Positions 1 to 8,359 of a stretch of DNA of 9,870 bases are shown here, one piece after another. Position numbers and translations under genes: made by a program. The stretch comes from Gammaproteobacteria bacterium (GTDB lineage Bacteria > Pseudomonadota > Gammaproteobacteria > Halothiobacillales > Halothiobacillaceae). Position 1 is the first letter of the stretch, and every line of letters starts with the position of its first letter. The DNA is taken from the NCBI GenBank assembly GCA_029335925.2, contig JARJMX020000013.1, positions 1 to 9,870 on the forward strand, written 5' to 3'. Below the pieces are notes generated by a model. It saw only the letters and a program-made list of their open reading frames with translations, made no database searches and had not been told where the DNA came from.

Positions 1-32
1 GCACTGACCTGCGCTCGAGGGAGACCCCGTAA
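1..32 (+). CDS. hflK: HflK C-terminal end (partial)
   Basis: The window opens inside a reading frame (codons from base 3) that ends in TAA at 30-32 and would finish a protein with the residues TDLRSRETP. The last A of the stop is the first base of the hflC ATG, a TAATG overlap typical of translationally coupled partners. HflK is the SPFH-domain membrane protein that forms a complex with HflC around the FtsH protease, and hflK lies directly upstream of hflC in nearly all proteobacteria. The identity is inferred from position and overlap alone, because ten codons carry no diagnostic domain. Another frame is open through this stretch too (stop at 43-45), so the assignment is moderate. Confidence 0.5.
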   Translation, partial: TDLRSRETP

Positions 33-907
33 TGTCCGCGCGTAACCTCATCTTGCCTGTCCTGGCCCTCGGCGCTGGCCTGCTGGCCATGTCAGCCTTC
101 ACCGTGCGCGAATATGACCGCGTAGTCATGTTCCGTCTGGGGGAGATCGTCAGGACCGATTTTGCTCCGGGGCTGCATTTTAAACTGCCGCTCATCCACA
201 GCATCCGCCGTTATGACGGCCGTCTATTGAGTCTGGATGCGCCGCCTGAGCGTTATCTGACCAGCGAAAAGAAGAACGTCATCGTTGATGCCTTCATTAA
301 GTGGCGGATTGCTGATGTGAGCCTCTATCACCGCTCCACCCGTGGCGATGAGCGGGCTGCCGCGGTGCGCCTGTCGCAGATCATCAAGGATGGCATGAAG
401 AGCCAGCTCTCCTCCCGCACCATTCAGGATGCGGTGACCGGAGCGCGAGGCGAGATGATGGACGCCGTGCGTGCGGCGGCCAATACCGAGGCCGCCAAGC
501 TCGGCATCGAGGTGGTGGATGTGCGCATCAAGCGCATCGACCTGCCATCGGAGGTCAGTGATTCGGTCTACCGGCGCATGGAGAAGGAGCGGGCCACGGT
601 GGCCAAGGCCTTCCGTTCGCGCGGCGAGGAACAGGCGAAGAAGATCACCGCCGATGCCGAGCGCCAGCGTGAGGAGATCCTCGCCAATGCCTACGCCGAG
701 GCTCAGGCGATTCGTGGTGAAGGTGATGCCGAGGCTGCCCGCTTGTATGCCGAGGCCTATAACAAGGACCGCGATTTCTTCGAGTTCTACCGCAGCCTTG
801 AGGCCTACAGAAAGTCCTTCACGGGCAAGGACGACGTCCTGGTGCTGCAACCGGATAGCGAATTCTTCCGCTACTTCGGCAGCCCGGCGGGATCGGGCAA
901 GCGGTAA
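32..907 (+). CDS. hflC: HflC, SPFH-domain modulator of FtsH protease
   Basis: HflC pairs with HflK to form a large membrane-anchored assembly that encloses the AAA+ protease FtsH and limits its access to membrane substrates. The 291-residue protein begins with one hydrophobic segment (about residues 5-24) that would anchor it with most of the chain outside the cytoplasm. The SPFH/band 7 domain follows (about 25-190), including REYDRVVMFRLGEI and FKLPLIHSIRRYDGRLL near its start and KRIDLPSEVSDSVYRRM at its end. A long charged, alanine-rich helix (about 190-245) is the expected coiled coil. E. coli HflC is longer (about 334 residues), so this is a compact version. A GGGAG ribosome binding site at 19-23 stands 8 nt before the ATG. 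The start overlaps the presumed hflK stop, and the next gene begins 8 nt after this stop. Confidence 0.96.
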   Translation: MSARNLILPVLALGAGLLAMSAFTVREYDRVVMFRLGEIVRTDFAPGLHFKLPLIHSIRRYDGRLLSLDAPPERYLTSEKKNVIVDAFIKWRIADVSLYHRSTRGDERAAAVRLSQIIKDGMKSQLSSRTIQDAVTGARGEMMDAVRAAANTEAAKLGIEVVDVRIKRIDLPSEVSDSVYRRMEKERATVAKAFRSRGEEQAKKITADAERQREEILANAYAEAQAIRGEGDAEAARLYAEAYNKDRDFFEFYRSLEAYRKSFTGKDDVLVLQPDSEFFRYFGSPAGSGKR

Positions 908-915
908 GGCTTCCT

Positions 916-1104
916 ATGTCGGATGATTTGTGGGCCGCGCTGGCTCTGGTGCTGGTGTTCGAGGGTTTGCTGCCCTTCATCAGCCCGAGGGCCTACCGCC
1001 AGTCGGTCGAACAGCTAGCGGCCCTGCCGGATCGCACCCTGCGGCTGGTGGCCTTGGGAATCATTATGCTCGGCCTCGTGCTGCTCGGCCTCGTGCGTGG
1101 GTGA
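916..1104 (+). CDS. DUF2065 family small membrane protein (YjeT-like)
   Basis: A 62-residue protein of the DUF2065 family, of which E. coli YjeT is a member; the function is not established. Two hydrophobic stretches are visible, residues about 5-24 (ALALVLVFEGLLPFISP) and about 43-60, separated by a short segment containing ALPDRTLR. The EGLLPFISPRAYR motif matches the conserved core of the family. Its position directly after hflC matches E. coli, where yjeT follows hflC, which suggests a link to the FtsH-HflKC membrane complex, but that is inference. The ATG is 8 nt after the hflC stop, and AAGG at 906-909 is the likely ribosome binding site. The end of the gene carries a perfect 15-bp tandem duplication (see the repeat entry). 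Confidence 0.88.
   Translation: MSDDLWAALALVLVFEGLLPFISPRAYRQSVEQLAALPDRTLRLVALGIIMLGLVLLGLVRG
1067..1096 (+). repeat. Perfect 15-bp tandem duplication in DUF2065 gene
   Basis: The unit TGCTCGGCCTCGTGC occurs at 1067-1081 and again at 1082-1096 with no mismatch. The period is five codons, so the frame is kept and the second membrane segment reads LGLV-L-LGLV. The total length of the protein is normal for the family, so the duplication may replace rather than extend the segment. Confidence 0.9.
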
Positions 1105-1111
1105 ATAGGCA

Positions 1112-2323
1112 ATGACACAAGAAAACCGCTGGCTGCTCCCGGCTGGCATCGATGAACTCTTGCCGCAGGCGGCATGGGCCACCGAGGCCCTACGCCGCCG
1201 CTTGCTGGACCGTTTCCGCAGCTGGGGCTACGAGCTCGTCATCCCGCCGATGATTGAGTACGTCGAATCGCTGCTGATCCATCCCGGGGATGACCTGGAC
1301 CTGTCAACCTTCAAGCTGATCGACCAGCTCACCGGTCGCCTGATGGGCGTGCGTGCCGACATGACGCCGCAGATGGCGCGTATCGACGCGCACAGCCTGC
1401 GCCAGGAGGGGCCTACCCGGCTTTGTTACCTCGGCACTGTACTGCACGCCCTGCCTGGCGGTTTTGCCGGTACCCGCGCGCCGATGCAGGTGGGCGCCGA
1501 GTTGTTCGGCCATGCTGGCACCGCGAGCGACATCGAGATCCTGCGTTTGATGCTAGAAACCCTGGAGGTCGCCGGGGTACGCGCGGTCTGGTTGGATCTT
1601 GGGCATGTCGGTATTTACCGCGCCCTTGCGCGCCAGGCCGGTTTCGATACGGAGGATGAGGCAAGTTTCTTCGATCTGTTGCAGCGCAAGGCTGTGCCTG
1701 AGATCGAGGCCTTCATCGCCGCTCGTCAGCTTCCGAAGGGGATTGCGTCCATGCTCCGCGCCCTGCCGGATCTGCATGGAGAGGGCTTGACCGTCCTGGA
1801 TGAGGCCAGCCGTCTGCTGGCGATGGCCGGGGATGAGGTGCACCAGGCGCTGGATGATCTCGCCGAGGTGGCCCGTGCTCTGCAGGGGCAGGAGGGGGCG
1901 GTGCGGCTGCATTTTGATCTGGCCGAGCTGCGTGGTTATCACTATCACACTGGCATCGTGTTCGCCGCCTATGTGCCAGGGAAGGGGCAGGCGATTGCGC
2001 GCGGTGGACGTTACGACGGTATTGGCGAGGCCTTCGGACGCGCTCGCCCGGCGACTGGTTTTTCTGCGGATGTGCGTGCACTGGCGGCCTTAGCTTCCCC
2101 CATTGAGGAGGAGGGGGGCGCCATCCTGGCGCCCTTCAGGGATGACCCTGAGTTGACCGCCCTGGTGCGTGAACTGCGTGCGCGGGGCGAGAGGGTCGTG
2201 TACGCACTCTCTGAGGAGGAGCAGACTCCTGAACGTTGGGCGGAGCTTCGCGCGCACGGTTTTGATCGTGTGATTACATGTGAATACTCCGCCTGGATCG
2301 TCAAAGCATTACCCAAAGATTGA
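1112..2323 (+). CDS. hisZ: ATP phosphoribosyltransferase regulatory subunit HisZ
   Basis: HisZ is a catalytically dead paralogue of histidyl-tRNA synthetase that assembles with short-form HisG to make and allosterically control ATP phosphoribosyltransferase, the first step of histidine biosynthesis (ATP + PRPP). The 403-residue protein has the class II synthetase fold signatures: PPMIEYVESLL (about 45-55), RADMTPQMAR (81-90), the histidine-binding-like ELRGYHYHTGIVF (about 270-282) and RGGRYDGIGEAFGR (297-310). The opening LLPAGIDELLPQAAWATEAL is typical of HisZ rather than HisS, and the full anticodon-binding domain of HisS (proteins of about 420-430 residues) is not evident; a short alpha/beta tail of about 70 residues ends the chain. 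The gene sits 7 nt after the DUF2065 gene, without a clear ribosome binding site, and 12 nt before purA. It predicts a short HisG elsewhere in the genome. Confidence 0.94.
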   Translation: MTQENRWLLPAGIDELLPQAAWATEALRRRLLDRFRSWGYELVIPPMIEYVESLLIHPGDDLDLSTFKLIDQLTGRLMGVRADMTPQMARIDAHSLRQEGPTRLCYLGTVLHALPGGFAGTRAPMQVGAELFGHAGTASDIEILRLMLETLEVAGVRAVWLDLGHVGIYRALARQAGFDTEDEASFFDLLQRKAVPEIEAFIAARQLPKGIASMLRALPDLHGEGLTVLDEASRLLAMAGDEVHQALDDLAEVARALQGQEGAVRLHFDLAELRGYHYHTGIVFAAYVPGKGQAIARGGRYDGIGEAFGRARPATGFSADVRALAALASPIEEEGGAILAPFRDDPELTALVRELRARGERVVYALSEEEQTPERWAELRAHGFDRVITCEYSAWIVKALPKD

Positions 2324-3655
<1,332 letters not shown>

Positions 3656-3767
3656 ATGGAAGAGGGGCGGCGCCATGTTTCCGTACCCCCTCGCCCCCCG
3701 TCGCGGCCCGCTATCCTGGCCCGACTTGCCCATCCTACTTTCGTTCGCAGCCGGTCTTCATTTCATC

Positions 3768-3797
3768 CCGACAAGATCACAACGCTTGCGGTATGCT
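3768..3797 (+). promoter_or_regulatory. Possible sigma70-type promoter for rnr-rlmB
   Basis: The 186-nt gap between purA and rnr (3656-3841) has no coding sequence or tRNA. It holds a CCGACA box (3768-3773) and a TATGCT box (3792-3797) spaced by 18 nt, each matching four of six consensus positions. A start near 3804 would leave a leader of about 40 nt. The match is weak and read-through from purA is equally possible. Confidence 0.35.
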
Positions 3798-3841
3798 AAG
3801 TCATCGTGATCCTTTAAGCCTTCCATCGAACCCACGCCCGC

Positions 3842-6256
3842 ATGACCTCAAAGCTTGATCCGCACGCCGAGCGCGAAGCGGAAAAGTACGAAAACCCGAT
3901 CGCCAGCCGCGAGTTTTTGCTCGAAATAATCAAGGCGCATGGCAGCCCCATGACTTTCGAGCGTCTGCTTCTTAATCTCGGCTACGACGATGATGAGCGC
4001 ATCGAGGCTTTGCGCCGTCGCCTTCGGGCCATGGAACGCGACGGACAGCTGATCCGCAACCGTAAGGGGGGCTACGTGCCTTTGGATAAGTCCGAACTGG
4101 TGCGTGGCCGCGTGATCGGTCACAAGGACGGCTTTGGCTTTCTGGTGCCGGACGAGGGTGGGGATGATGTCTTCCTCTCCGCACGCCAGATGCGTGCCCT
4201 GATGCATGGTGACCGCGCGGTGGTGCAGATCACTGGTATCGATCATCGTGGCCGCCGTGAAGGGGCGGTGGTCGAGGTGCTCGAGCGCGCCAACGCCGAG
4301 GTGGTCGGCCGCCTGGTGCTGGAGTCCGGCGTGGCCTTCGTCATTCCGGACAACAAGCGCATGACCCAGGACGTGCTGATTCAGCCGGATGGCCTTGGTG
4401 AGGCCCGTGACGGGCAGATCGTGCGTGTTCAGTTGATCAAACAGCCCACCTTCCGTAACAAGCCGGTCGGTCGGGTGATCGAAGTGCTAGGCGATCATAT
4501 GGCGCCAGGCATGGAGATCAATGTCGCCATCCACACTTATGGTCTGCGTCATGAGTGGCCGGAGGATGTGTTAGCGCAGATCGCGGGTCTCTCCGAGGAA
4601 GTGGTCGAAAGCGACAAGCTTGGACGGGTCGATCTGCGTGACGTGCCGCTGATCACCATCGACGATGAGGATGCACGTGACTTCGACGATGCGGTCTACT
4701 GCGAGCCGACCGCCAAGGGCTGGCGCCTGATCGTCGCCATCGCTGATGTCTCCCATTACGTCACCGTGGGCAGTCCGCTTGACCGCGAGGCTTTCCTTCG
4801 CAGCACCTCGGTCTATTTCCCGGGCCGGGTCATCCCCATGCTGCCGGAGATCCTCTCCAACGGCCTATGCTCGATCAATCCACACGTCGACCGCCTGTGC
4901 ATGGTGTGCGAGATGCTGATCAACCGCGAGGGTGACATCATTCGCTCGCGTTTCTACGAGGGGGTGATGCGCTCGCACGCGCGCATGACCTACACCCAGG
5001 TGGCGAAGATCCTGCTCGACAACGACGCGGCCTTGCGAAAGGAATATGCATCGATCGTGCCCCACCTCGAATCCCTGCATGGTCTGTACGGCGTGCTGAT
5101 GGAGGCTCGCATCCGCCGCGGGGCAATGGACTTCGACACCACCGAAACCAAAATCGTGTTCGGCGAGGGCCGCAAGATCGAGGCGATTGTGCCCTACGAG
5201 CGCAATGATGCTCACCGCCTGATCGAGGAATGCATGATCGCTGCCAACGTCGCGGCTGCGCGTTTTCTCGAGCGACGTAAGATCGAGGGCTTATACCGCG
5301 TCCACGATCGCCCGGCGGCGGAGAAGATCGCTGACCTGCGCACTTTCCTGGGCGAGCTTGGTCTCACCCTGGGGGGAGGCGATAAGCCGGAAGCCAAAGA
5401 CTTCAACGCCGTCCTCGAAGCTGCCAAGGGGCGGGAGGATCAGCATCTGATCCAGACCGTGGTGCTGCGCACGATGAAGCAGGCGGTGTATTCGCCAGAT
5501 AATATTGGTCACTTCGGGCTGGCGCTTGCCAATTACACTCATTTCACTTCACCTATCCGTCGCTATCCTGATCTTCTGGTGCACCGCGCCATCCGTCATA
5601 TCCTACGTACCGGCGGGCCTGAACATTTCCCCTATACGCATGATGAGTTGAGCCTGATCGGCGAATACTGCTCGAACAACGAGCGCCGCGCCGATGAGGC
5701 CACCCGTGATGCCACCGACTGGCTTAAGTGCGAGTTTATGCAGGACCGCGTGGGTGAGGTGTTTGAGGGCGTGATCAGCGCCGTCACCTCGTTCGGTTTG
5801 TTCGTCGAGCTCAAGGGCGTATTTGTCGAGGGGCTGCTGCATATCACAGCGCTTGACAAAGACTACTATCACTTCGATCCGGTCGGTCACCGGCTGGTCG
5901 GCGAACGCAGCGGGCAGGTCTATCGTCTGGGTGATGCGATCACGGTGCAGGTGGCGCGGGTCGATCTGGACGAGCGCAAGATCGATTTCATCCTGCCCCG
6001 TGGTGAAGTCAAGCCGGCTGCGGACGCGACCGCAGAGCAGGCCCCAGGCAAGAAGAAGCGCCGCCGACGCAAGAAGACGGGCAAGGGCGGGGGTGAGGCG
6101 GTCGCCGAAAACCCTGTGTCCGTCTCGCCCGATGAGGATTTCGATGAGCACGAACCGGGCGATGTGAACGGCAATATGCTGATTGAAGACACGGAAAGCC
6201 AACCCAAACTGAAGAAGCGTCGCCGTCGCCCGCCGCGCCGCGTGAAGCCGGAATGA
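3842..6256 (+). CDS. rnr: Ribonuclease R (3'-5' exoribonuclease)
   Basis: RNase R degrades structured RNA processively from the 3' end, acting in mRNA decay, rRNA quality control and trans-translation. The 804-residue protein shows the standard order: a winged-helix N-terminal region (about 20-80, including RRRLRAMERDGQLIRN), cold-shock OB domains (about 85-240), the RNB catalytic domain (about 255-590), an S1 RNA-binding domain (about 637-718) and a charged tail. The active site ITIDDEDARDFDDAV gives metal-binding Asp274, Asp280, Asp282 and Asp283, matching Asp272/278/280/281 of E. coli. The tail has KKKRRRRKK (737-745), an acidic stretch, then KKRRRRPPRR (791-800). The start is supported by REAEKYENPIASREFL, which aligns with the E. 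coli amino terminus, although no ribosome binding site precedes it. nsrR, which precedes rnr in E. coli, is absent. The stop overlaps the rlmB start. Confidence 0.98.
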   Translation: MTSKLDPHAEREAEKYENPIASREFLLEIIKAHGSPMTFERLLLNLGYDDDERIEALRRRLRAMERDGQLIRNRKGGYVPLDKSELVRGRVIGHKDGFGFLVPDEGGDDVFLSARQMRALMHGDRAVVQITGIDHRGRREGAVVEVLERANAEVVGRLVLESGVAFVIPDNKRMTQDVLIQPDGLGEARDGQIVRVQLIKQPTFRNKPVGRVIEVLGDHMAPGMEINVAIHTYGLRHEWPEDVLAQIAGLSEEVVESDKLGRVDLRDVPLITIDDEDARDFDDAVYCEPTAKGWRLIVAIADVSHYVTVGSPLDREAFLRSTSVYFPGRVIPMLPEILSNGLCSINPHVDRLCMVCEMLINREGDIIRSRFYEGVMRSHARMTYTQVAKILLDNDAALRKEYASIVPHLESLHGLYGVLMEARIRRGAMDFDTTETKIVFGEGRKIEAIVPYERNDAHRLIEECMIAANVAAARFLERRKIEGLYRVHDRPAAEKIADLRTFLGELGLTLGGGDKPEAKDFNAVLEAAKGREDQHLIQTVVLRTMKQAVYSPDNIGHFGLALANYTHFTSPIRRYPDLLVHRAIRHILRTGGPEHFPYTHDELSLIGEYCSNNERRADEATRDATDWLKCEFMQDRVGEVFEGVISAVTSFGLFVELKGVFVEGLLHITALDKDYYHFDPVGHRLVGERSGQVYRLGDAITVQVARVDLDERKIDFILPRGEVKPAADATAEQAPGKKKRRRRKKTGKGGGEAVAENPVSVSPDEDFDEHEPGDVNGNMLIEDTESQPKLKKRRRRPPRRVKPE

Positions 6257-7092
6257 GCCGAAAGCCTGTCGAGAAAGGGGGCGAGGAGCGGAAAGGACGC
6301 CTTGCCAGACCGCGCCAGGAGCGTGTTGCATCCTTCGGCAGCGGCGAGATGAGCTGGCTGTTTGGCATCCACGCGGTCGAGGCCGCGCTGCGCCATGATC
6401 CGGCCAACATCGTCCGCCTGCTGTTGGCGCAGGGGCGGCGTGATGCGCGTCTGCAGGAGTTGGAGCGTTTGGCCGCCGAATGGGATTTTCCCGTCATCCG
6501 GGTGGAAGTGCGTGAGCTCGACCGTCTGACCCGCAACGACCGTCACCAGGGTGTGGCAGCGCAGTACCGCGCGGCGCCCACCCATAACGAGAGCGATCTC
6601 TTTGCCCTGCTCGAGGGCCTGACCGAGCCGGCCTTGCTGTTGGTGCTTGACGGGGTGACTGATCCACACAACCTTGGTGCTTGCCTGCGGGTGGCCGATG
6701 GGGCAGGGGTGCACGCTGTGATCGCGCCTCGGGATCGGGCGGTCGGGCTGACTCCCACAGTGCGCAAGGTGGCCTCGGGTGCCGCCGAGAACGTGCCCTT
6801 CATCCAGGTCACCAATCTTGTTCGCACTCTCGAAGGACTCAAGCAGCGCAACCTCTGGGTAATCGGCCTGGCGGGCGAGGCCGACCACAGTCTGTATCAG
6901 ACCCGGTTAGCCACTCAGCCCCTTGCCGTGGTGATGGGGGCAGAAGGCTCGGGCTTGCGCCGTCTCACCCGTGAAGTCTGCGATGAGTTGGTTAACCTGC
7001 CCATGCTGGGCTCGGTCCAAAGCTTGAACGTCTCGGTCGCTGCGGGGGTTGCTCTGTATGAGATCCGCCGCCAACGTTTCGCCGACAGTTGA
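6253..7092 (+). CDS. rlmB: 23S rRNA (guanosine-2'-O-)-methyltransferase RlmB
   Basis: RlmB methylates the ribose of a guanosine in the peptidyl transferase region of 23S rRNA (G2251 in E. coli), using S-adenosylmethionine. The SpoU substrate-binding domain starts at LFGIHAVEAAL (about 36-105). The SPOUT knot domain follows with motif 1 DPHNLGACLR (137-146; Asn140 and Arg146 are the expected catalytic-site residues), motif 2 VMGAEGSGLRR (227-237) and motif 3 LPMLGSVQSLNVSVAAG (249-265). The ATG overlaps the rnr TGA (ATGA), implying translational coupling as in the E. coli rnr-rlmB pair. This start gives 279 residues, about 35 more than E. coli RlmB, through a basic 32-residue N-terminal extension. 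An internal ATG at 6349 (Met33) would give a standard-length protein but has no well-spaced ribosome binding site, so I keep the coupled start. Confidence 0.95.
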   Translation: MSRKPVEKGGEERKGRLARPRQERVASFGSGEMSWLFGIHAVEAALRHDPANIVRLLLAQGRRDARLQELERLAAEWDFPVIRVEVRELDRLTRNDRHQGVAAQYRAAPTHNESDLFALLEGLTEPALLLVLDGVTDPHNLGACLRVADGAGVHAVIAPRDRAVGLTPTVRKVASGAAENVPFIQVTNLVRTLEGLKQRNLWVIGLAGEADHSLYQTRLATQPLAVVMGAEGSGLRRLTREVCDELVNLPMLGSVQSLNVSVAAGVALYEIRRQRFADS

Positions 7093-7097
7093 TGAGT

Positions 7098-7126
7098 TTG
7101 GTCAGAGTCGACTTTTCCTCTATAAT
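7098..7126 (+). promoter_or_regulatory. Promoter of the rpsF-rpsR-rplI operon
   Basis: A perfect -10 box TATAAT (7121-7126) stands 17 nt after TTGGTC (7098-7103), which keeps the TTG core of the -35 consensus. It begins 6 nt after the rlmB stop. Transcription would start near 7133 and give a leader of about 87 nt before rpsF. Confidence 0.85.
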
Positions 7127-7140
7127 TCCACTTTTATTGC

Positions 7141-7198
7141 GTCAGGTCTTGAGGCCAGGCGCGGTTTACCCTGCCTGACCGTACTGTGCGGCAGGCTG
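7141..7198 (+). promoter_or_regulatory. Candidate S6:S18-binding autoregulatory leader RNA
   Basis: The rpsF leader can form the stem CCTGCC (7170-7175) with GGCAGG (7190-7195). Inside it, a bulged TGACC runs into G7181, so that a CCG (7179-7181) sits at the base of a tiny hairpin (GTA 7181-7183 with TGC 7187-7189, loop CTG). A CCG trinucleotide presented in a bulge between a stem and a hairpin is the published description of the S6:S18 complex-binding motif found in rpsF leaders, by which the two proteins repress their own operon. A competing stem GTCAGG (7141-7146) with CCTGAC (7174-7179) would dismantle it. The fold is drawn by eye; the assignment rests on position, the CCG and the stem, so it is probable rather than certain. 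Confidence 0.55.
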
Positions 7199-7219
7199 TT
7201 CAATCCGTAGGGAGTTTCC

Positions 7220-7585
7220 ATGCGTCACTATGAAATCGTCTTCCTGGTCCACCCGGACCAGAGCGAGCAGGTGCCGGCCATGATCGAGCGTTATCGCTCC
7301 ATCATCGAAGCCGACGGCGGTAAGATCCATCGCCTCGAAGACTGGGGGCGTCGTCAGCTGGCCTACTCGATCCAGAAAATCCACAAAGCTCATTACGTGC
7401 TCATGAACATTGAGTGCAGCCAGCGGGTCCTCAACGAGCTGACTGATGCTTTCCGCTTCAATGACGCGGTCATCCGTAACCTCGTGATTAAGATGGATGG
7501 TCCGGTGACCGAGCCATCACCGATGGTCAAGGAAGAAGAGCCCCGCCGTGGCTCTGCAGTGGCTGATGCTGCTGAATCGGCCTGA
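7220..7585 (+). CDS. rpsF: 30S ribosomal protein S6
   Basis: S6 binds the central domain of 16S rRNA as a heterodimer with S18 during assembly of the 30S platform. The 121-residue protein opens with [18 protein letters not shown] and carries [21 protein letters not shown] (about 42-62) and the [14 protein letters not shown] strand (about 78-91), all diagnostic of bacterial S6 with its alpha/beta ferredoxin-like fold. After residue 95 there is a flexible tail rich in Glu, Pro, Ser and Ala, a usual place of length variation. A strong AGGGAG ribosome binding site (7209-7214) precedes the ATG. It is the first gene of the operon and likely subject to feedback through the leader RNA. The priB gene that follows rpsF in enterics and many betaproteobacteria is missing: rpsR begins 21 nt downstream. 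Confidence 0.97.
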   Translation: MRHYEIVFLVHPDQSEQVPAMIERYRSIIEADGGKIHRLEDWGRRQLAYSIQKIHKAHYVLMNIECSQRVLNELTDAFRFNDAVIRNLVIKMDGPVTEPSPMVKEEEPRRGSAVADAAESA

Positions 7586-7595
7586 TTCTGCTTGC

Positions 7596-7600
7596 GAGGT
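7596..7600 (+). promoter_or_regulatory. Ribosome binding site fixing the rpsR start
   Basis: GAGGT lies 6 nt before ATG 7607. It overlaps codons that would be used if translation began at the in-frame TTG 7592, so it selects the ATG and the protein start [10 protein letters not shown]. Confidence 0.8.
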
Positions 7601-7606
7601 AAAGTT

Positions 7607-7831
7607 ATGTCCCGTTATTTTCGTCGTCGCAAGTTCTGCAAGTTCACCGCCGAGGGCGTTGAGCATATCGACTACAAGGATCTCGCCACCCTTAAGAGTT
7701 TCCTGACCGAGACCTACAAGATTGTCCCGAGCCGGGTCACCGGTACCAAGGCACGTTATCAGCGCCAGTTGGCCAGGGCCATCAAGCGTGCGCGTTTTCT
7801 GGCGCTGCTGCCCTACACTGACCGTCACTGA
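7607..7831 (+). CDS. rpsR: 30S ribosomal protein S18
   Basis: S18 is the partner of S6 on the 30S platform. The 74-residue protein begins [17 protein letters not shown], contains [12 protein letters not shown] and [18 protein letters not shown], and ends [13 protein letters not shown]. It is nearly collinear with E. coli S18 (75 residues). ATG 7607 was chosen over the upstream TTG 7592 because of the GAGGT site at 7596-7600 and the family's usual amino terminus. The protein is strongly basic, as expected for an rRNA binder. It lies between rpsF (21-nt gap) and rplI (11-nt gap), and its co-expression with S6 supplies both halves of the complex thought to repress the operon. Confidence 0.97.
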   Translation: MSRYFRRRKFCKFTAEGVEHIDYKDLATLKSFLTETYKIVPSRVTGTKARYQRQLARAIKRARFLALLPYTDRH

Positions 7832-7842
7832 GGGGAGACGCC

Positions 7843-8292
7843 ATGGAAGTGATTCTACTGAGCAAAGTTGAGAACCTGGGCAACCTGGGTGACGTGGTGA
7901 AGGTGCGCAATGGTTACGCGCGCAACTTCCTCATCCCTTATGGCAAGGCTAAGGCCGCCACCCGTGCCAATGTGGCCGAGTTCGAGGCCCGCCGTGCCGA
8001 GCTGGAAAAGGCCGCCGCTGAAGCGCTGGCCGCAGCCCAAGCTCGTGCAGCCCAGCTCGAGGGGGTGGTCGTGACCATTGCTAGCAAGGCCGGTGCCGAA
8101 GGCAAGCTGTTCGGCTCCATCGGCACCGCCGAGATCGCCGAGGCCCTGACCACGGCCGGGTATGCCGTCGAGAAGCGAGAAATCCGCTTGCCGAACGGTC
8201 CGCTGCGTGCCGTGGGTGAGTACGACATCAAGCTGCACCTGCACACCGACGTCAACACCTCCGTTAAGGTGAACGTGATTGCCGAGGCTTGA
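7843..8292 (+). CDS. rplI: 50S ribosomal protein L9
   Basis: L9 binds domain V of 23S rRNA near the L1 stalk and helps maintain reading frame. The 149-residue protein shows the N-terminal rRNA-binding domain with the signature [20 protein letters not shown] (13-32), a long charged, alanine-rich connecting helix (about 45-75), and the C-terminal domain with [15 protein letters not shown] and the late [21 protein letters not shown] segment. The length matches the family (about 149 residues). A GGGGAG ribosome binding site (7832-7837) directly follows the rpsR stop. It is the last gene of the operon and is followed by a strong terminator 22 nt downstream. In many relatives dnaB comes next; here cvpA does. 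Confidence 0.97.
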   Translation: MEVILLSKVENLGNLGDVVKVRNGYARNFLIPYGKAKAATRANVAEFEARRAELEKAAAEALAAAQARAAQLEGVVVTIASKAGAEGKLFGSIGTAEIAEALTTAGYAVEKREIRLPNGPLRAVGEYDIKLHLHTDVNTSVKVNVIAEA

Positions 8293-8314
8293 GGCCGTAC
8301 GCGGTTGCGATGCG

Positions 8315-8346
8315 AGGGGCGCCGTGTGGCGCCCCTTCTTTTTATT
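8315..8346 (+). terminator. Intrinsic terminator after rplI
   Basis: A perfect 9-bp GC-rich stem, AGGGGCGCC (8315-8323) with GGCGCCCCT (8328-8336), closes a GTGT loop. It is followed by the T-rich tract TCTTTTTATT (8337-8346). This is the classic form of a Rho-independent terminator and ends the ribosomal protein operon. Confidence 0.95.
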
Positions 8347-8359
8347 CGCTCTCTGTGCA

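Noticed and set aside
3662..3692. Possible terminator after purA: GAGGGG (3662-3667) with CCCCTC (3687-3692).
   Set aside because: The stem is only 6 bp with a 19-nt loop and is followed by GC-rich sequence, not a T tract. It does not meet the form of an intrinsic terminator.
3800..3842. tRNA-like TCGAACCC string before rnr, where some gammaproteobacteria (for example Pseudomonas) have a tRNA-Leu.
   Set aside because: No acceptor, D or anticodon stems can be built on either strand, and the T arm does not close. I see no tRNA or remnant.
5603..6888. Long open frames on the - strand opposite rnr and rlmB (about 242 and 322 codons).
   Set aside because: They mirror conserved, well-identified + strand genes in GC-rich DNA. 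Their translations show no recognisable domain and they lack upstream signals.
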